From: Haematococcus lacustris
Lineage: Eukaryota > Chlorophyta > Chlorophyceae > Chlamydomonadales > Haematococcaceae
Assembly: GCA_030144725.1 (NCBI GenBank)
Contig: JASKMD010000030.1
Span: forward strand, 2,801,045 to 2,865,044
Direction of reading: 5' to 3'
Length of the DNA stretch: 64,000 nucleotides
How positions within the stretch are numbered: position 1 is the stretch's first letter; every line of letters starts with the position of its first letter. The position numbers and the translations under genes were made by a program. Shown piece after piece: positions 31,571 through 42,947 of this stretch. The notes beneath the pieces were generated by a model. The model had not been told where the DNA came from. It worked only from the letters and a program-made list of their open reading frames with translations, and did not search any database.

Positions 31571-32140
31571 GAACAGGAGTGAGAGACCGGTGTGTGTCCC
31601 TAACCTAGGTCCCTAACCCTAGGAGTCGCTAGAGCCCTACCCTACCCTGTGCACACTCTAGCGCACACACATCCCCTTTGTGAGGGGCAATCGAGTTGTG
31701 TTTTTGTTTGATTCTTGGCATGATACGCATGACACTATCGCAGCCGCTGGTGCCGCCGCTGCCACTTCCGCAGCAGGCCCTTGTCGCGCACGAGCACCCA
31801 CTCCTGGCCTGCCTGGGTTAGGCATGGCGGGGCGGCCCAGCCAGCTGCTGAGCTCGCGAGGGCGGCCAGGCCCGGCTGCGATGCGGCGAATGTTCAGTGC
31901 GGCTGACACGTCACGGTCGTAGAACCTGATGCCTGTGCTTGTCGAGCACATCAGGCCCCGGATCCGGGATCGCACCGGGCACAGCCACCTGCAAGGCGAC
32001 ATAGATCAGTGCACATTTGTAAGATCTTTCCTTGCCAACCAGGTGTTGGTGTGTGAGATGACATTCTATGTAATGACTCACCTACAATGCACATGCACCA
32101 GAGGCCTCTCACCTGAAGGACTCTGCTTGGCCTGCCACGT
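31571..32140 (-). pseudogene. Fanzor-like B, C-terminal remnant (copy 3)
   Basis: Diverged copy of 18868-19449, with the same FYDRDVSAALNIRR exon, the same frameshift after GRPAMPNPGRPG and the same 3' flank, but lacking the TTCCTAAGTTAGGAA hairpin. On the 5' side the homology stops near 32139 after DVAGQAESFR and a donor site, so the RuvC-II exon is cut. It is a dispersed copy, not part of the tandem duplication. Confidence 0.65.
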
Positions 32141-32199
32141 CCCTGCCCCTGCCCATGTCACAACACATCCACCTGCTTATGAGCTGCCCCATCTTGACA

Positions 32200-33345
32200 A
32201 CATCACATCCATTGTACAAGCACAACTGCGTGAGCTCAACAATGACACAGCACCTGGCCTGGATGGGCTCCCAACCCCCTTTATTGAGCACGCCCGCACA
32301 GTTGAGGAGGGTGTTGCCACATACTTGTTGCTCCCTCTGCTTGCCACATGGTTTCACAGACCATATCCCTGACACCATATCCCAGATTTTGATTCCTACG
32401 GCCCTTGTGCTAACCCAGAATCAAGCAAGAGTTGCCTATGACAATGACAAGAAGGTGAGGGTGGGTGGGTGGGAGGGTAAGGGACTGAGAGGTGGTGGGT
32501 TGGGCATGAAGTGAAAGAGTATGTGACTGTGCCATGCCGTGCCTGGTGCCACCATGTCAGCCACCCTGTGTGTGCCTTGTGTGCATGGCTGCAGTTGGAG
32601 AAGGACATGGCGGAGGTGTCCATGGAGCGCCACAACCAAGCAGCTGGTGGTGTTCTTTGGAGCAGCTGGCATTGGCACGGGGGGAGGCTGGGGTGCTGAT
32701 GCGGTGCTGCGGGCCTGCTGCAAGGTGGTGTGCAGGCCCCAAGGCGCAGGCTAGCGGCGGGGCAGGGTGGTGCTTGTGGATGAGCACCGCACCACCAGGG
32801 TCACCTTAGCAGTGAATGGCAAGCAGCCGTGTGAGGAGGAGCTGAATCATGAGCAGCCCACCAGGCCTGCAGGCTGGATGCCCCCAGTAGGGCAAGTGGA
32901 CCTCCGCCCCAGCCTGGAGCCATCAGCGTGACCAGCCAGTGCGGGGCCTGATGTGGTGCCCGGTAGTGCCCCCCCGCAAGCCCCCACAGGCCTCACGCAG
33001 CAGCCAGGCAGCCACACAGCCAGCGGCCTTAGAGCTGGGGCCCAACACTCCCCCACTAGCCAAGCGCAGCAAGCGCACCAAGGCTGAGCAGGCAGCTGAG
33101 CCCACCCAGCCCACCAAGGCTGCCAAGGCCAAGCCAACACCGCAGCCATGCAGGTGGCTGGACATGGAATGCATTGCAGTGCTAAACATGCAGCGCAATG
33201 GGGAGAGCAGGTGGCGGCCACTGGAGCTGTGCAACTGGCCAGAGCAGGGAGCTCTGCCAGCCAAGGGCAAGGAGTACCCAGGCTTGGGGCTTCAGGCGGC
33301 TGCGAGACAAGCCTCCCAAGGCCCAGCAGCAGCCTGCTGAGGCAC
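32200..33345 (+). pseudogene. Fanzor-like C, degraded
   Basis: Plus strand. After a donor near 32455 and an acceptor near 32594 the frame reads LEKDMAEVSMERH. It then shifts to KQLVVFFGAAGIGTGGGWGA and shifts again to RVVLVDEHRTTRVTLAVNGK, the RuvC-II motif. A stop and frameshift near 32930 precede RGLMWCPVVPP, and then CRWLDMECIAVLNMQRNGES at about 33150-33205. The last matches the RuvC-III motif DRDxxAAxN but the catalytic Asp position is now Glu. A Lys-rich KRSKRTKAEQ stretch lies between. At least two frameshifts and the lost residue make it non-functional. Confidence 0.65.
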
Positions 33346-33612
33346 AGTTATGTGTGGCCCCCCATTGTTGAGCTGTCATCAGCTTACGCTTAGTGCATGT
33401 TTTGTCATGCCCAACTCTACACAATAGCCCTCAGGGGCCAGGCAATAAATGTAGGTGGTAGGCACACATGCACCATGTCCATTTGCACTGGGTATACTCC
33501 ATACAGCCCAATAACACCATTTGAGTCGGGCCACTAGTGGTCCCTAGTATTCCCGCTAGTAGTCGCTAGCGGCCACTACTGGTCCGGCTCAAATGGAGGC
33601 CCTAGTGAGCTC
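33346..33612 (+). ncRNA. Conserved 3' flank / right end of the Fanzor C family
   Basis: The flank from GAGCTGTCATCAGCTTACGC to TGGAGGCCCTAGTGAG recurs, inverted, at 42341-42640 and in part at 24215-24340. Shared blocks include GTGGTAGGCAC, GCACCATGTCCA, TTGCACTGGGTATACTCC and the final AGGCCCTAGTGAG. Near the end GGCCACTAGTGG and GCTAGTAGTCGCTAGCGGCC are self-complementary. This could be the element end and the guide-RNA scaffold, by analogy with TnpB/Fanzor loci. Confidence 0.4.
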
Positions 33613-33965
33613 AATCTGTAAATCTGTGGTGGATCTGAAACGTTTCAGTGGTCAGCTCACAACATGCCAATTGGTAGAAGGGGGTCATTTTCTCTGTGTG
33701 AATGGCTAGAGAGAAACGCACCTCCCACACAATCACACGCGTTTGCTGCAACCCCAATACAACCCCATGTAAACCCCAATACTCGCAAAGTACTCGCAAA
33801 GTATTTCATTCGCAAAGTAAACACCTATACTTCGCCTACTAGGCGAATCCCTTCGCGTCAAGTATGCTTAACTTGATATATAGCCCTGTGCCGCTATTTA
33901 GGGTCGTCAAGTCAGGTCATCAAAGCATGAAGTAGTACACTTTACTAAGAGAGTAACCATTCGCG
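33613..33965. other. AT-rich intergenic DNA
   Basis: No gene. It holds a threefold CTCGCAAAGTA repeat (33783-33818) and a near-perfect palindrome TTCGCCTACTAGGCGAA (33829-33845). It is possibly the promoter region of the downstream transporter. Confidence 0.4.
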
Positions 33966-34145
33966 ATGCGGCGCTTGCCACACTACAGGTGCAGGATGGC
34001 TCCTACTCGCGGCAGCAGCAATTTAGCGCAACGGTCGGGGTCAGCTTCACGTGTATGGCCCTGCAGCTGCCTACCATGCAGGGCACGCTCTCAGGGCCAC
34101 GAGACCTTGCGGCAGACGCTATTCACGCAGGCTTGTACCTACAGG
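33966..34145 (+). CDS. Possible transit-peptide exon of the anion transporter
   Basis: An ATG opens a 60-codon frame rich in Arg, Ser and Thr and poor in acidic residues, the composition of plastid transit peptides. CTACAG|GTACTG at 34140-34148 could be its donor (phase 2). No intermediate exon that would restore phase 0 at 34927 was identified, so this remains tentative. Confidence 0.25.
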
Positions 34146-34926
34146 TACTGGGCAGCACACAGAGGTGCCAGGGGCTGACCCCAGCGCTAGAGCACCGCCC
34201 ATCAACCTGTTGATGTTTGGCAGCCGCTTGCATGATCCTGGCGCTTGCACAGTGGCAGGCGGGCGTCCTGCTGCAGTCTGGGCGTGAGCCATGGGTGCCA
34301 CAGCCCCACAGCCTGGGAACGCCGGCCAAGGTCAGCTGAGCTGGCAGCTGCACCAGACGTGGCTAGGGGCCAAGAGGCAGTCATGGCTAGGGGCCTGCTG
34401 CACATGGCTGCAAGGCACATGTTGAGGGTTCATGAGCTCTGTTATCTGACACCTCCTCGCCTGTCCTGTCACAGAGATAGCAGTGGGTCCTGTGGCATGA
34501 TCTGCCGCATGTTGGAGTGTTTGCCCACACTCTTCTGCTTCCGTCTTCAGTCACCCCAACCCTCACTATACCCTCATCCTCATCCTTCATCTTAGTGTTA
34601 CCCTCATCCGCACACATGGCTTGACCACCATCCTCATCCTCACTCTCCTCACTCTCCGCCTCATCCTCAGCCAGCCATACCAGTTTGAAGGCTGGTTTTA
34701 CCCCACCATCATGCAGTGAACACTGTCCTCATCACTACCGCCATGTTCAGTTGCATCAGCAGTACAGTGCAAGACTGTGGCACGATCGAGCCTGGTGGTG
34801 GTTGGTGGTGGTTGATGGTGGTTGGTGGTGGTTGGTTGTGCTTGGTGATGCAGGGCGGTGAGGTGTCACAGCCATGCTGGGGTGACTGACCCCGCCCAGC
34901 CTCCCAGCCTCCCCTCCCCTAGCCAG

Positions 34927-37900
34927 GCCCTGGCCACCGTGGTGCTGCCCACTGCCCTGGCGCTGCTGCTGTGCAACATGGACCGCATCTGCCTCAGCGT
35001 GGCCATCATCCCCATGTCAGCAGAGTTTGGGTGGGCTGAAAGCTACCAGGTCAGCGCCTGCACGGCATGCTGAACCTCTGCGCACTCTAAGCACATGCCA
35101 GACTCCTCCCTCAGCTGCTGCTGCTGCTGCTGCTGCTGCTACCGGCCTCCACTGTCCAGTATGTGTACTAGGCCCTGCCACAGGAAGTCATACAGCCTAC
35201 TACTGCTACTACGCTGCTGCTGCTGCTGCTGCTGTTCCTGCTGCCGGGCTCGACTGCGCACAGGGTGTCATACAGTCAGCCTTCCTGTGGGGCTACATGG
35301 CCACACAGCTGCTGGGGGGCGCCCTGGCTGACAAGTATGGTGTGTGGTCCACTGCCTGGTAGCCTGCAGCCAAGCTGTGCTGTGTATACACCCAGACCTC
35401 AAGCTGCAGTGCCTCATAGGCCACTGGGACTCACCACATGCAACATCCCTGTGTCCTTTACATGGCCGTTGCCTGATGTGCTGCTGTCAAGGCGAAGCAA
35501 ACATAGGGACAAGCATCTCGTGGCACTGAGGCCGGCACAGCCTACTGCAGCAGGCAGGCAGCAGGCAAGAAACAGGCAGGCAGCATGAGGCAGCAGGCTG
35601 GCAGGCACTGCCTACTGGAGGATGGCAGTGGCAGCAAGCCAGGGTCAGCCCACCCTCAGAGGCTTCGAGGCTGCGCTGACCTGCCTGTCACCAAGACATG
35701 AACAGGATGCAGAGCAGGGCTGTGTGTAGGGCTCCAGAGTGGCCTGACATGCCCTCCAGCCAGCAGCAGCTGCTGATTGCAGCCTTGAGCTGACCCATCA
35801 ATCTTGGCAGAGTCACAGTCACACCTGCATGCCCTGCAGCACAACCACTGTTTGTCAGGCCACATGAGCATGCTCTTCAGCTCAGCTGGTCAAGCGTAGG
35901 TACGTGCACCCTAACCCTCACCCTAAACCTTGTCCATCCTCAAGTGAACTGGCTGCCACCCTACATCTGCTGAGCTGCAGCTGGGTTAGCCTAGCTAGGT
36001 CAAGTTCAGGTGCGGTCTGTGTACACAAGGCACAAGCCGGCTCTCACATGTCCGGCATCTCACCCCCTACCTATGCACCATATGCTCAGCATTCGCCAGC
36101 CCAGCAGCACAAGCAGCGGCCTGCCCAGCGATGGAAGCAGCGGCTCGTGCGGCACCGCCCACAGCCTGCACTGCTCCCTGCCTTGCACCGGCCTAGGGTC
36201 AGTGCCCTGGCTCTTTTGCTGCAGTCAGCATCCCGGCTGGCTGTGTGGTGATGCTGCCGCAGCCAGCCTCTTTGCCGCCAGCTTTAGGGCCAGGCACTGC
36301 CAGCGCAGACAAGCAGCCTGGCAGTGCACACCCTGGACCTTGGCTACCTGCTCCCCCTTGCCTCCCTTGCCCCTGGGTCAGTGTCCCGCCTGAACCATTT
36401 TATCAGCTCCAGGCAGCCCATGCATGCAAGTGTCTGCGCTGCTCCTGTGTGGCTGCAGGGGGCAAGCTGGTGCTGGCGGGTGGCATGCTCTGGTTCTCTC
36501 TGGCCAGCCTGCTGCTGCCCCTGGCGCTGTCACCGCCTGTGGTGGCGGCAGGACTCACCCTGCCTGCAATGCTGCTGGCCCGCTGCTGTGTGGTACGTAA
36601 CCCCAGCTGCCCTGGCTGTCCCCTGCTGCTGCTGCCGGCGTGCTAGCGTGCACGTGAGCTGACTGCGCAGGGGCTGGGGGAGGGGGTCGCGCTGCCTGCC
36701 ATGAACAACTTGGTGGCCTCCTTCATCCCCAAGGACATGAAAGCCCGGGCATTGGGACTATGCTTTACGGGATTCCACACAGGCAAGCACTGGCAGACTG
36801 CACAACGCATGTTCTGCACCCACAATGCTGCACATCCGTGTGAAGCACCCATGCTGGCAGGTAACTGTCATAAGATGATATGCTGCTGCTGCTGCCGCCA
36901 CCCTTCGTTTTGCTGCTGCTGCTGATGTCCTTCTTTCCGCTGCAGCAGCTGCTGCTGATGATGATGGCGTGGGTGTCATTGCACTGTAGGGGTAGCTAGC
37001 TAGGCACATGAGTGGTGTTAGGAGGACACACCCTGTGGGTTGATGGCCCCCTTGGTTCCTTTCGGAGGACACACTGCATGCTGCCCCTGCCCCTGCCCCT
37101 GCCCCTGCCCCTGCCCCTGCCCCTGCCCCTGCCCCTGCCCCTGCCCCTGCCCCTGCCCCTGCCCCTGCCCCTGCCCCTGCCCCTGCCCCTGCCCCTGCCC
37201 CTGCCCCTGCCCCTGCCCCTGCCCCTGCCCCTGCCCCTGCCCCTGGACGCGGCGCTGTTAAGACCACACCCCATACTGCCCACCCCATGTCGCCTCCCAC
37301 CCCATGTCCTGCTGAGCTCAGAGCACATGCTGCCACATCCTCAGCCCCCACCCCACCCCTTTGCCTGCTGTGGCCTGTTGCCTGAGCAGGCAACCTAGTG
37401 GGTTTGGTGTTGTCCCCCCTCATCCTGCTCACATGGGGCTGGCGCTGGCTGTTCAGCATCTTTGGCTTTATGGGGGCGCCGCTGCTGCTGATGTGGATGA
37501 CGGTGGTCCCCAACAAGCCTCTGCTGCCAGCCAGCACCCCAGCCACAGCCCCAGCAGCAGCAGCAGCCGACCTGGGTGTGGGGGGAGGCAGCATGCTCAG
37601 CCAGGCCAGCATGGTCACCCCGAGGCAGGTCACGCCAGCTTCTCTGTTGACGCACTCAGCAACGTGGGCCATCATCGTCGTCAATGTCATCAACCACTTC
37701 GGCTACTTCATTTACCTGAACTGGATGCCCACCTATTTCGTCAAGGTGAGGAGGGAGGGCAGCGGCCCCTCATGTATCACACACACATACACACACACAA
37801 TGTGGAAAGGCGTACAGCTCTGGGGCCATGTCGCTCCTGCTGTTGAGGGAAGTCAGTCTAGCACGCCACCCTTGGCAGCTGCATGACCAGTTGGGGGGCA

Positions 37901-39999
37901 TGCTTCGGTGATTGCTGTTTTGAGCTGGGTTGCTGGTTGGTTGCTGGGCGGTTGCTGGGGCTGGGAGCTTGAGAGGACAGTGTGAGGCTGTAGAAGGCTG
38001 TGCCAGCACCTCAGCAGAGGGACAGGGTATCTTCTGTCATGCTTGCCATCCAGAATGCTAGGAGCTTCTGCTGTGCTTGTCGCTGCGACCTAGGCAGGCC
38101 TTGCTGCCTGGCCACCAGCACAGCCTAGCCCCAGCGGGCTCTGCTTCCATTCCCCAAGGAACTGCATGATGGGCACCCACTTGGAGTCCTGACCTAGCCA
38201 CCTGCCTCTCTTAAAAGCTAGGGTTGAAGGCTCCTGGGGACGCTCCTAGACACGCTGGCCAGGCACGGCAGGGAAACGAAAGAAAGAGAGAGGTAGACTA
38301 CGCCCTTCCTGATGGGAGTGCAGTAAGGGAGGGACGGGGTGTCTCCTCTTACTGGCCTCACATCAGAAACACAGCAGGGGCAGAGTCCACCTAGGTGCCG
38401 AGAAAGCCCAGGGTAGGCTGCTGGATGCTGGAGGCCCTGGGAGCTCAGGGTGGGCTCCTGGGGCCCTGCAGGCGCGAGGTACAGGGCTGCCACCACCACT
38501 AGGAGGGTACGGGTCTGAGAGATGGAGGGCACACTAGACTGGTGAAGTGTCTAGGGGTTGCAGCAAAGGGGCTGTACGTTGTTGACACGCCATCATTGAC
38601 AAGAACATCACGTCCTGTGCCATCAGCATGTGTTCAGCCAGTGAGCCACAGCGGCCTGGCAGCTGACCAAGTGAGGCGGTGCGAAGCTCAGCAGCGACCA
38701 AGTAGCTCTACCGCTGATGGTGCAGGTTACATTGCATGGCATTATTGCATGGCATCATTGCATGGCCCTGCCCATGTTGCATGGGCCATTTTGCTGTCTG
38801 CCTTGCTACCTGCAGGCTCTGGGCTTTGACCTGCGCAGCTCCAGTTTCATGGCCTTCCTGCCCTGGCTGGTCATGGCAGTGGGCAGTTCCCTGTCAGGCC
38901 TGCTGGCAGACAGCCTAGTGGCGGGAGGAGTGCCGCTGGTGCGGGTGAGGAAGGGGGTGCAGACGGTGGCGTTCCTGGTGCCGGCCGCTGCGCTGCTGCT
39001 GCTGGCCCAGCCTGGCCTCTCGCCTCAGGTGGGATGCTACTGGTGGCTGTGGCTTGTAGCAGGGCTGGCAGCACTCATTGCAGCACTTAGCCGCTGCGAC
39101 TGGGTGAAGCTGTCCAGGCTGCCGCTGCAGCAGTGAAAGCCCATGAAGTGTTTGCCAAGCCTGCCTGGCACTCTGTATCAGCCGCACCATCACACTCACA
39201 TCATGGCGCCACCTCTGCAGCTTTACAACAGGAGGGTAGAGGGCAGAGGGAGACGCAGCCACCCTTCCAATCCTTCCACTTGCTGCACGTATGCAGCTGC
39301 CACCGCTGCTAGGGAGTGTGGCAGTGGTATGCAGCGATATGCATGTGATGTGGCTTGCAGCAGCACAAGAGTTAGGGCACAGCAGAGCTTAAACAGCTAG
39401 TCAGGCTACAGCTGGTTAGGCTACAGCTGGTTAGGCTACAGCTGGTTAGGCTACAGCTGGTTAGGCTACAGCTGGTTAGGCTACAGCTGGACAGGTGGCT
39501 GGCGTGTCCCACACACATACCGTGTGTTCCCCACACTCAGCCTCACGGCAAGCTGTTTGCATGAGCATCACTGGACACTCTCTCACACACACCAGTGCAC
39601 ACACTGAGCTCCAAACCAGCCTCGTTGGGGAGGGTGCCCACACACATACATACATACACACATGACCTGCCTACTGGGAGGGCTGCCCAGAGGGGTCTGG
39701 CTGGCATTGTGGCTGCGCAGGTTGCGGTGGGCCTGCTGACTGTGGCGCTGGGCACAACATCCCTGGGCCAGGCTGGCTTTGTGGCCAACATGTCGGACAT
39801 AGCCCCCCAGCATGCCGGCATGATGTTCGGGCTGTGCAACACCTTTGGCTCCCTGTCAGGCATCATCGGGGTCACGGCAGTTGGTTACATTGTGCAGCAC
39901 ACGCAGTCGTTCAGCCCCGTGTTCCAGCTGACTGCAGCACTATATGTCATAGGGGCGCTGGTGTGGCAGGTGTTTGCTACTGCAGACAGGGTGTTCTAA
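34927..39999 (+). CDS. Anion transporter of the SLC17/PHT4 (MFS) family, 5' exon unresolved
   Basis: Seven exons, 34927-35049, 35264-35339, 36459-36592, 36671-36782, 37390-37745, 38816-39028 and 39721-39999, join in phase and give 430 residues to the TAA. Typical motifs in order: LLLCNMDRICLSVAIIPMSA, IQSAFLWGYMATQLLGGALA with DKYGGK, GLGEGVALPAMNNLVASFIP, LVGLVLSPLILLTWGWRWLF, NHFGYFIYLNWMPTYFVK, MSDIAPQHAGMMFGLCNTFG. This is the plant ANTR/PHT4 type, usually transporting phosphate or organic anions at plastid membranes. The intron after 36782 has a GC donor (CAG|GCAAGC). The N-terminus is missing. A Arg/Ser-rich frame from the ATG at 33966 (MRRLPHYRCRMAPTRGSSNL) looks like a plastid transit peptide and ends near a donor at 34145, but the link to 34927 is not proven. 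Confidence 0.85.
37084..37244. repeat. (CTGCCC)n hexamer repeat in an intron
   Basis: About 27 perfect CTGCCC units inside the 607-bp GC-AG intron of the anion transporter. Read as protein it gives meaningless Pro-Leu, Pro-Cys or Gly-Arg runs on the two strands. Confidence 0.98.
39403..39492. repeat. 15-bp minisatellite in an intron
   Basis: Six tandem copies of GGCTACAGCTGGTTA in the last intron (39029-39720) of the anion transporter gene. Confidence 0.95.
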
Positions 40000-40237
40000 T
40001 GCAGGCAACCCATGTCTCACCCTAGGGACAAAGCAGAAACCAGCGTCAATGTGAACGCTGAGGGTGCCGCTGCTTTTTCTAGGTGCCCAGGCTCCAGGCG
40101 TACGAGCTCCAGGTACACCAGCCCTACTAGCTCTACCAGCCTGAGTCCGAGAGCAGAGCTTTGTCTGTTATGCCAATGTGGCTGTTGGTCCAGACTTGCT
40201 GACAGCAGGTGCGTTGGCGGGCAGACCTCCATGTGTG

Positions 40238-41791
40238 TCACGAATCCTTCTTGCTCTCTCCTGCTGTGAGGGGAGCAGCCTGGGCTGCAGCCTGCAGCTG
40301 GGCTGCTTTGGCTTCCCTGTCTGCCTTCATTTGGTCCATCCACCGCTGCACACAAGTGGCCACAGGCAGGCGCAGGGGCCATCAAGCAGGCTCGCATGTA
40401 GACATGCATTGCAAGGGTTGCCTGACAGCACCGCATTCCACCCGTTGACAGAGGTTGGTGGTGATGAAGAAGAATGTAGTTGTGGTCAGATGGTCAATCA
40501 TCTCTGCTGCTGCACTGGAAGCTGGTGGGGTCCAGGGCCTGCGGCCACACACCTCGTACTTGTTGCGATGGCGGGTTCCTTTGCTGGTGGCCAGGAAGTA
40601 GCACAGCGCGCCCGCCAGCCCCACACACTGCGCATCAGGAGTAGGCCAGCATGGACCATCACACATGGAGGCTATGAGCATACGTGTTGCAGCCATGGCA
40701 ATAGGCAGATGCTGTGTCATGATGGCTGCACATCAGCTCAGCTGCAGGCACTGCTGCTTGCTGACTTGATGCTCATGGCCCCGTGGCTTAGTGAGTGTGC
40801 CTTTGGCGGCTGAGGTGGATGTGAAGCAGTCTAGCAGCCATGCAACTGCATGTGGGTGGGTGGAACACTTGTCTGGTTAAGGCGTTAACACTCATGATGT
40901 GAAAAATACCGCGATGATGAGGACGACACATTGCAGCACGCCAACCATCCCATGGCACCACAAGGCCAGACGAGCACTGCGCCACACGTTAGACTGGGTC
41001 TCATTTCCTCATGACCGTCCCCTTCCTAACTCACCTTGATGAACTGGTCGAGCTGCACTTGCAGCTGCACTGGGTGATGGATGTGGTCCCACCAGTTGTG
41101 GCGCAGTGGTGTGCTGATCGCCAGGGAGCCCAGCTGCACAGGTACATCCCATACCGACAGGAGCCAGCACATGAACCCTCTCATGCAGATCTCGCATGGT
41201 CAGCACCCAGCCCATGGATCATCCCATGCAGGCCTTCAGTGTAGAAGGTTGACTTGAGCCGGTGACATGTGTCATGACAGTCATGATACATCACGTAGCT
41301 GACTGATGGCAAACAGCACAGGACAGGACGTGACCTCAACCATAGTGCCATGTAATTGCATGGCTTCATTGGATATACGTACTAGGATCCAGCCTCCAAA
41401 GCGGATGTCTGACGCATACAGCAATGCGCCCAGAAACTCGGTGGTTGCTAGGGCCAGAAAGAGCCGAGGGTAGAAGGGCTGCACGAGCAGGGCTGAGTTG
41501 GCAACTTGCAAACACGAATAGCTCGACTTGAGAGGGGTGCGATGCATGAATCACCTTCACCTTGAATCCGGGCACGGTCAGACCTGTCAGTCTTTGAGCA
41601 TGTAACATCAACCTGTCGACATTAGGGCCAAGCGCTGACACAAGGGGCCCTCCCGTATCCTGGTTAAACGATTGGAATAGCTGCAGAGCTGAAATGAAGA
41701 AGGTCATCGCCGTCATGAAACGGGCTACGGTCTGTTGCCAGGTTCCCCCCCAGGGGCTGGGGGATCCGGAAGAAGGCACTACAGGCGCCAT
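40238..41791 (-). CDS. HR-like lesion-inducer family membrane protein (203 aa)
   Basis: Exons 41791-41584, 41504-41383, 41133-41035, 40627-40553 and 40345-40238 give 204 codons in frame. The first intron boundary is the least certain. The protein opens with RFMTAMTFFISALQLFQSFN followed by DTGGPLVSALGPN, as in plant HR-lesion inducer proteins (FILSAWQE...DGGP). It continues with a helix LFLALATTEFLGALLYASDI, the segment STPLRHNWWDH (TPxxxDFYNY in plants) and CVGLAGALCYFLATSKG. That makes four membrane helices, as usual for this DoxX-related family. The tail is charged and ends KKDS, a dilysine (KKxx) signal expected to keep the protein in the ER. Plant relatives provoke cell-death lesions when overexpressed; the basic function is unknown. 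Confidence 0.8.
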
Positions 41792-42340
41792 ATGCGTGCA
41801 GAAGACGACCCGCTACCAAGTCTGTACGCACGTGGCTCGTTCAAATATTGATATGCTTCGTTGTCGCAATCTTCGTCCATGTCGACTGTCACTGATACAT
41901 CATCCCAGCGTGTAGGTCGTGCAGGCATACTTACCCAGTGCATGTTCACTGATCTGTGCACGTAAGGTGTGCCCAGTAGGGTGTACCAGGTACTTGTGCT
42001 CGCTTGATGTACCCGTCCCTCCGTCTGCAAGTCACATAGTTTACTGGCACGGGTCCAAGGGTTAGATGCCTGCGTGGCTGCCTTGCTATGGACCTGCAGG
42101 TACACAATGTGCTCCCCCTCACCCATCTCCCCAGGCGGTGTTGGAGAAGCGGTGACCGAGCCGACCCGGGGCACAATACCGCAGCACAGCCTGCAGCTGC
42201 CCACCTCCCCTGCTACCCCTCAGCTGTCCACCCTGTCCCTATCCGACCCCCACCTCTCAGCTGAGGAGAACACCCTTGTGCCGCCCTCAGCCCCGGCTGA
42301 CCTACCAACAGTCAGGTAATTGGGCGGCAACCAGCCCCTC
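41792..42340. other. Intergenic region upstream of the lesion-inducer gene
   Basis: An 80-codon plus-strand frame at 42074-42319 (Pro/Ser/Thr-rich) has an acceptor-like CCCCAG at 42129-42134, but no family match is visible and no partner exon was found. Otherwise empty. Confidence 0.3.
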
Positions 42341-42640
42341 GTCCCTCACTAGGGCCTCTAAATGAGTCGGACCACTAGGGACCACTAGGGATCAAGAGCG
42401 GGACCACTCACATGATGTTAAGGGGCTGTGTGGAATGTACCCAATGCACTTGGACATGGTGCACGAGTGCCTACCACCTACACTATTGCCCGACCTCTGA
42501 GGGCTATAGTCTACAGTTGGCATAACCTGCATGCACTAAGTGTAAGCTGATGACAGCTCAAATATGTGGGGACACATTACTAAGCCCCAGCAGGCTGCTG
42601 CTAAGCCTTGGGTGGGCTGTCTCGCACCAGCTTCTTCCAA
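42341..42640 (-). pseudogene. Fanzor C-family 3'-end remnant
   Basis: On the minus strand, CDS-like residues (RDSPPKA, then AGC-rich sequence) are followed by GAGCTGTCATCAGCTTACAC, the conserved flank, and the terminal AGGCCCTAGTGAGGGACGAG. It matches 33295-33612 on the plus strand. Only the very end of the protein remains. It lies between two host genes without disturbing either. Confidence 0.6.
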
Positions 42641-42947
42641 GCCATTGCGCGATGTAGTTTGAGATAGCGGTGGCCTTTTCAAGCTACTTGGGTTTTCACG
42701 GGTCCATGTGTATGTCAATGTGATGACACTCCTGCAGCGTTGCCACACCTTCGTGAAACATTACTCAACAAAGGGCCGCCATGACTGCGCCCACAAAATG
42801 TGGCTGGGGGCAATGGGTGGCCCACCCAGCTGTTCTCCAGCCGCTCAAGCCTCACTCATGCTAGGTCAAGTACCAACACCCAGCGTGGGCTCCTGGTCCC
42901 TTTGGCCATCTGAAGCACTTTGGATGGCAGGCACGACCCAGACTCGC

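Noticed and set aside
37012..37398. Pro-Leu, Pro-Cys and Gly-Arg/Gly-Ala repeat proteins
   Set aside because: Readings of the intronic CTGCCC array on both strands.
41366..41791. 141-residue single-exon reading of the first lesion-inducer exon
   Set aside because: It runs past a splice donor into the wrong frame; the family motif continues only if the intron at 41583-41505 is removed.
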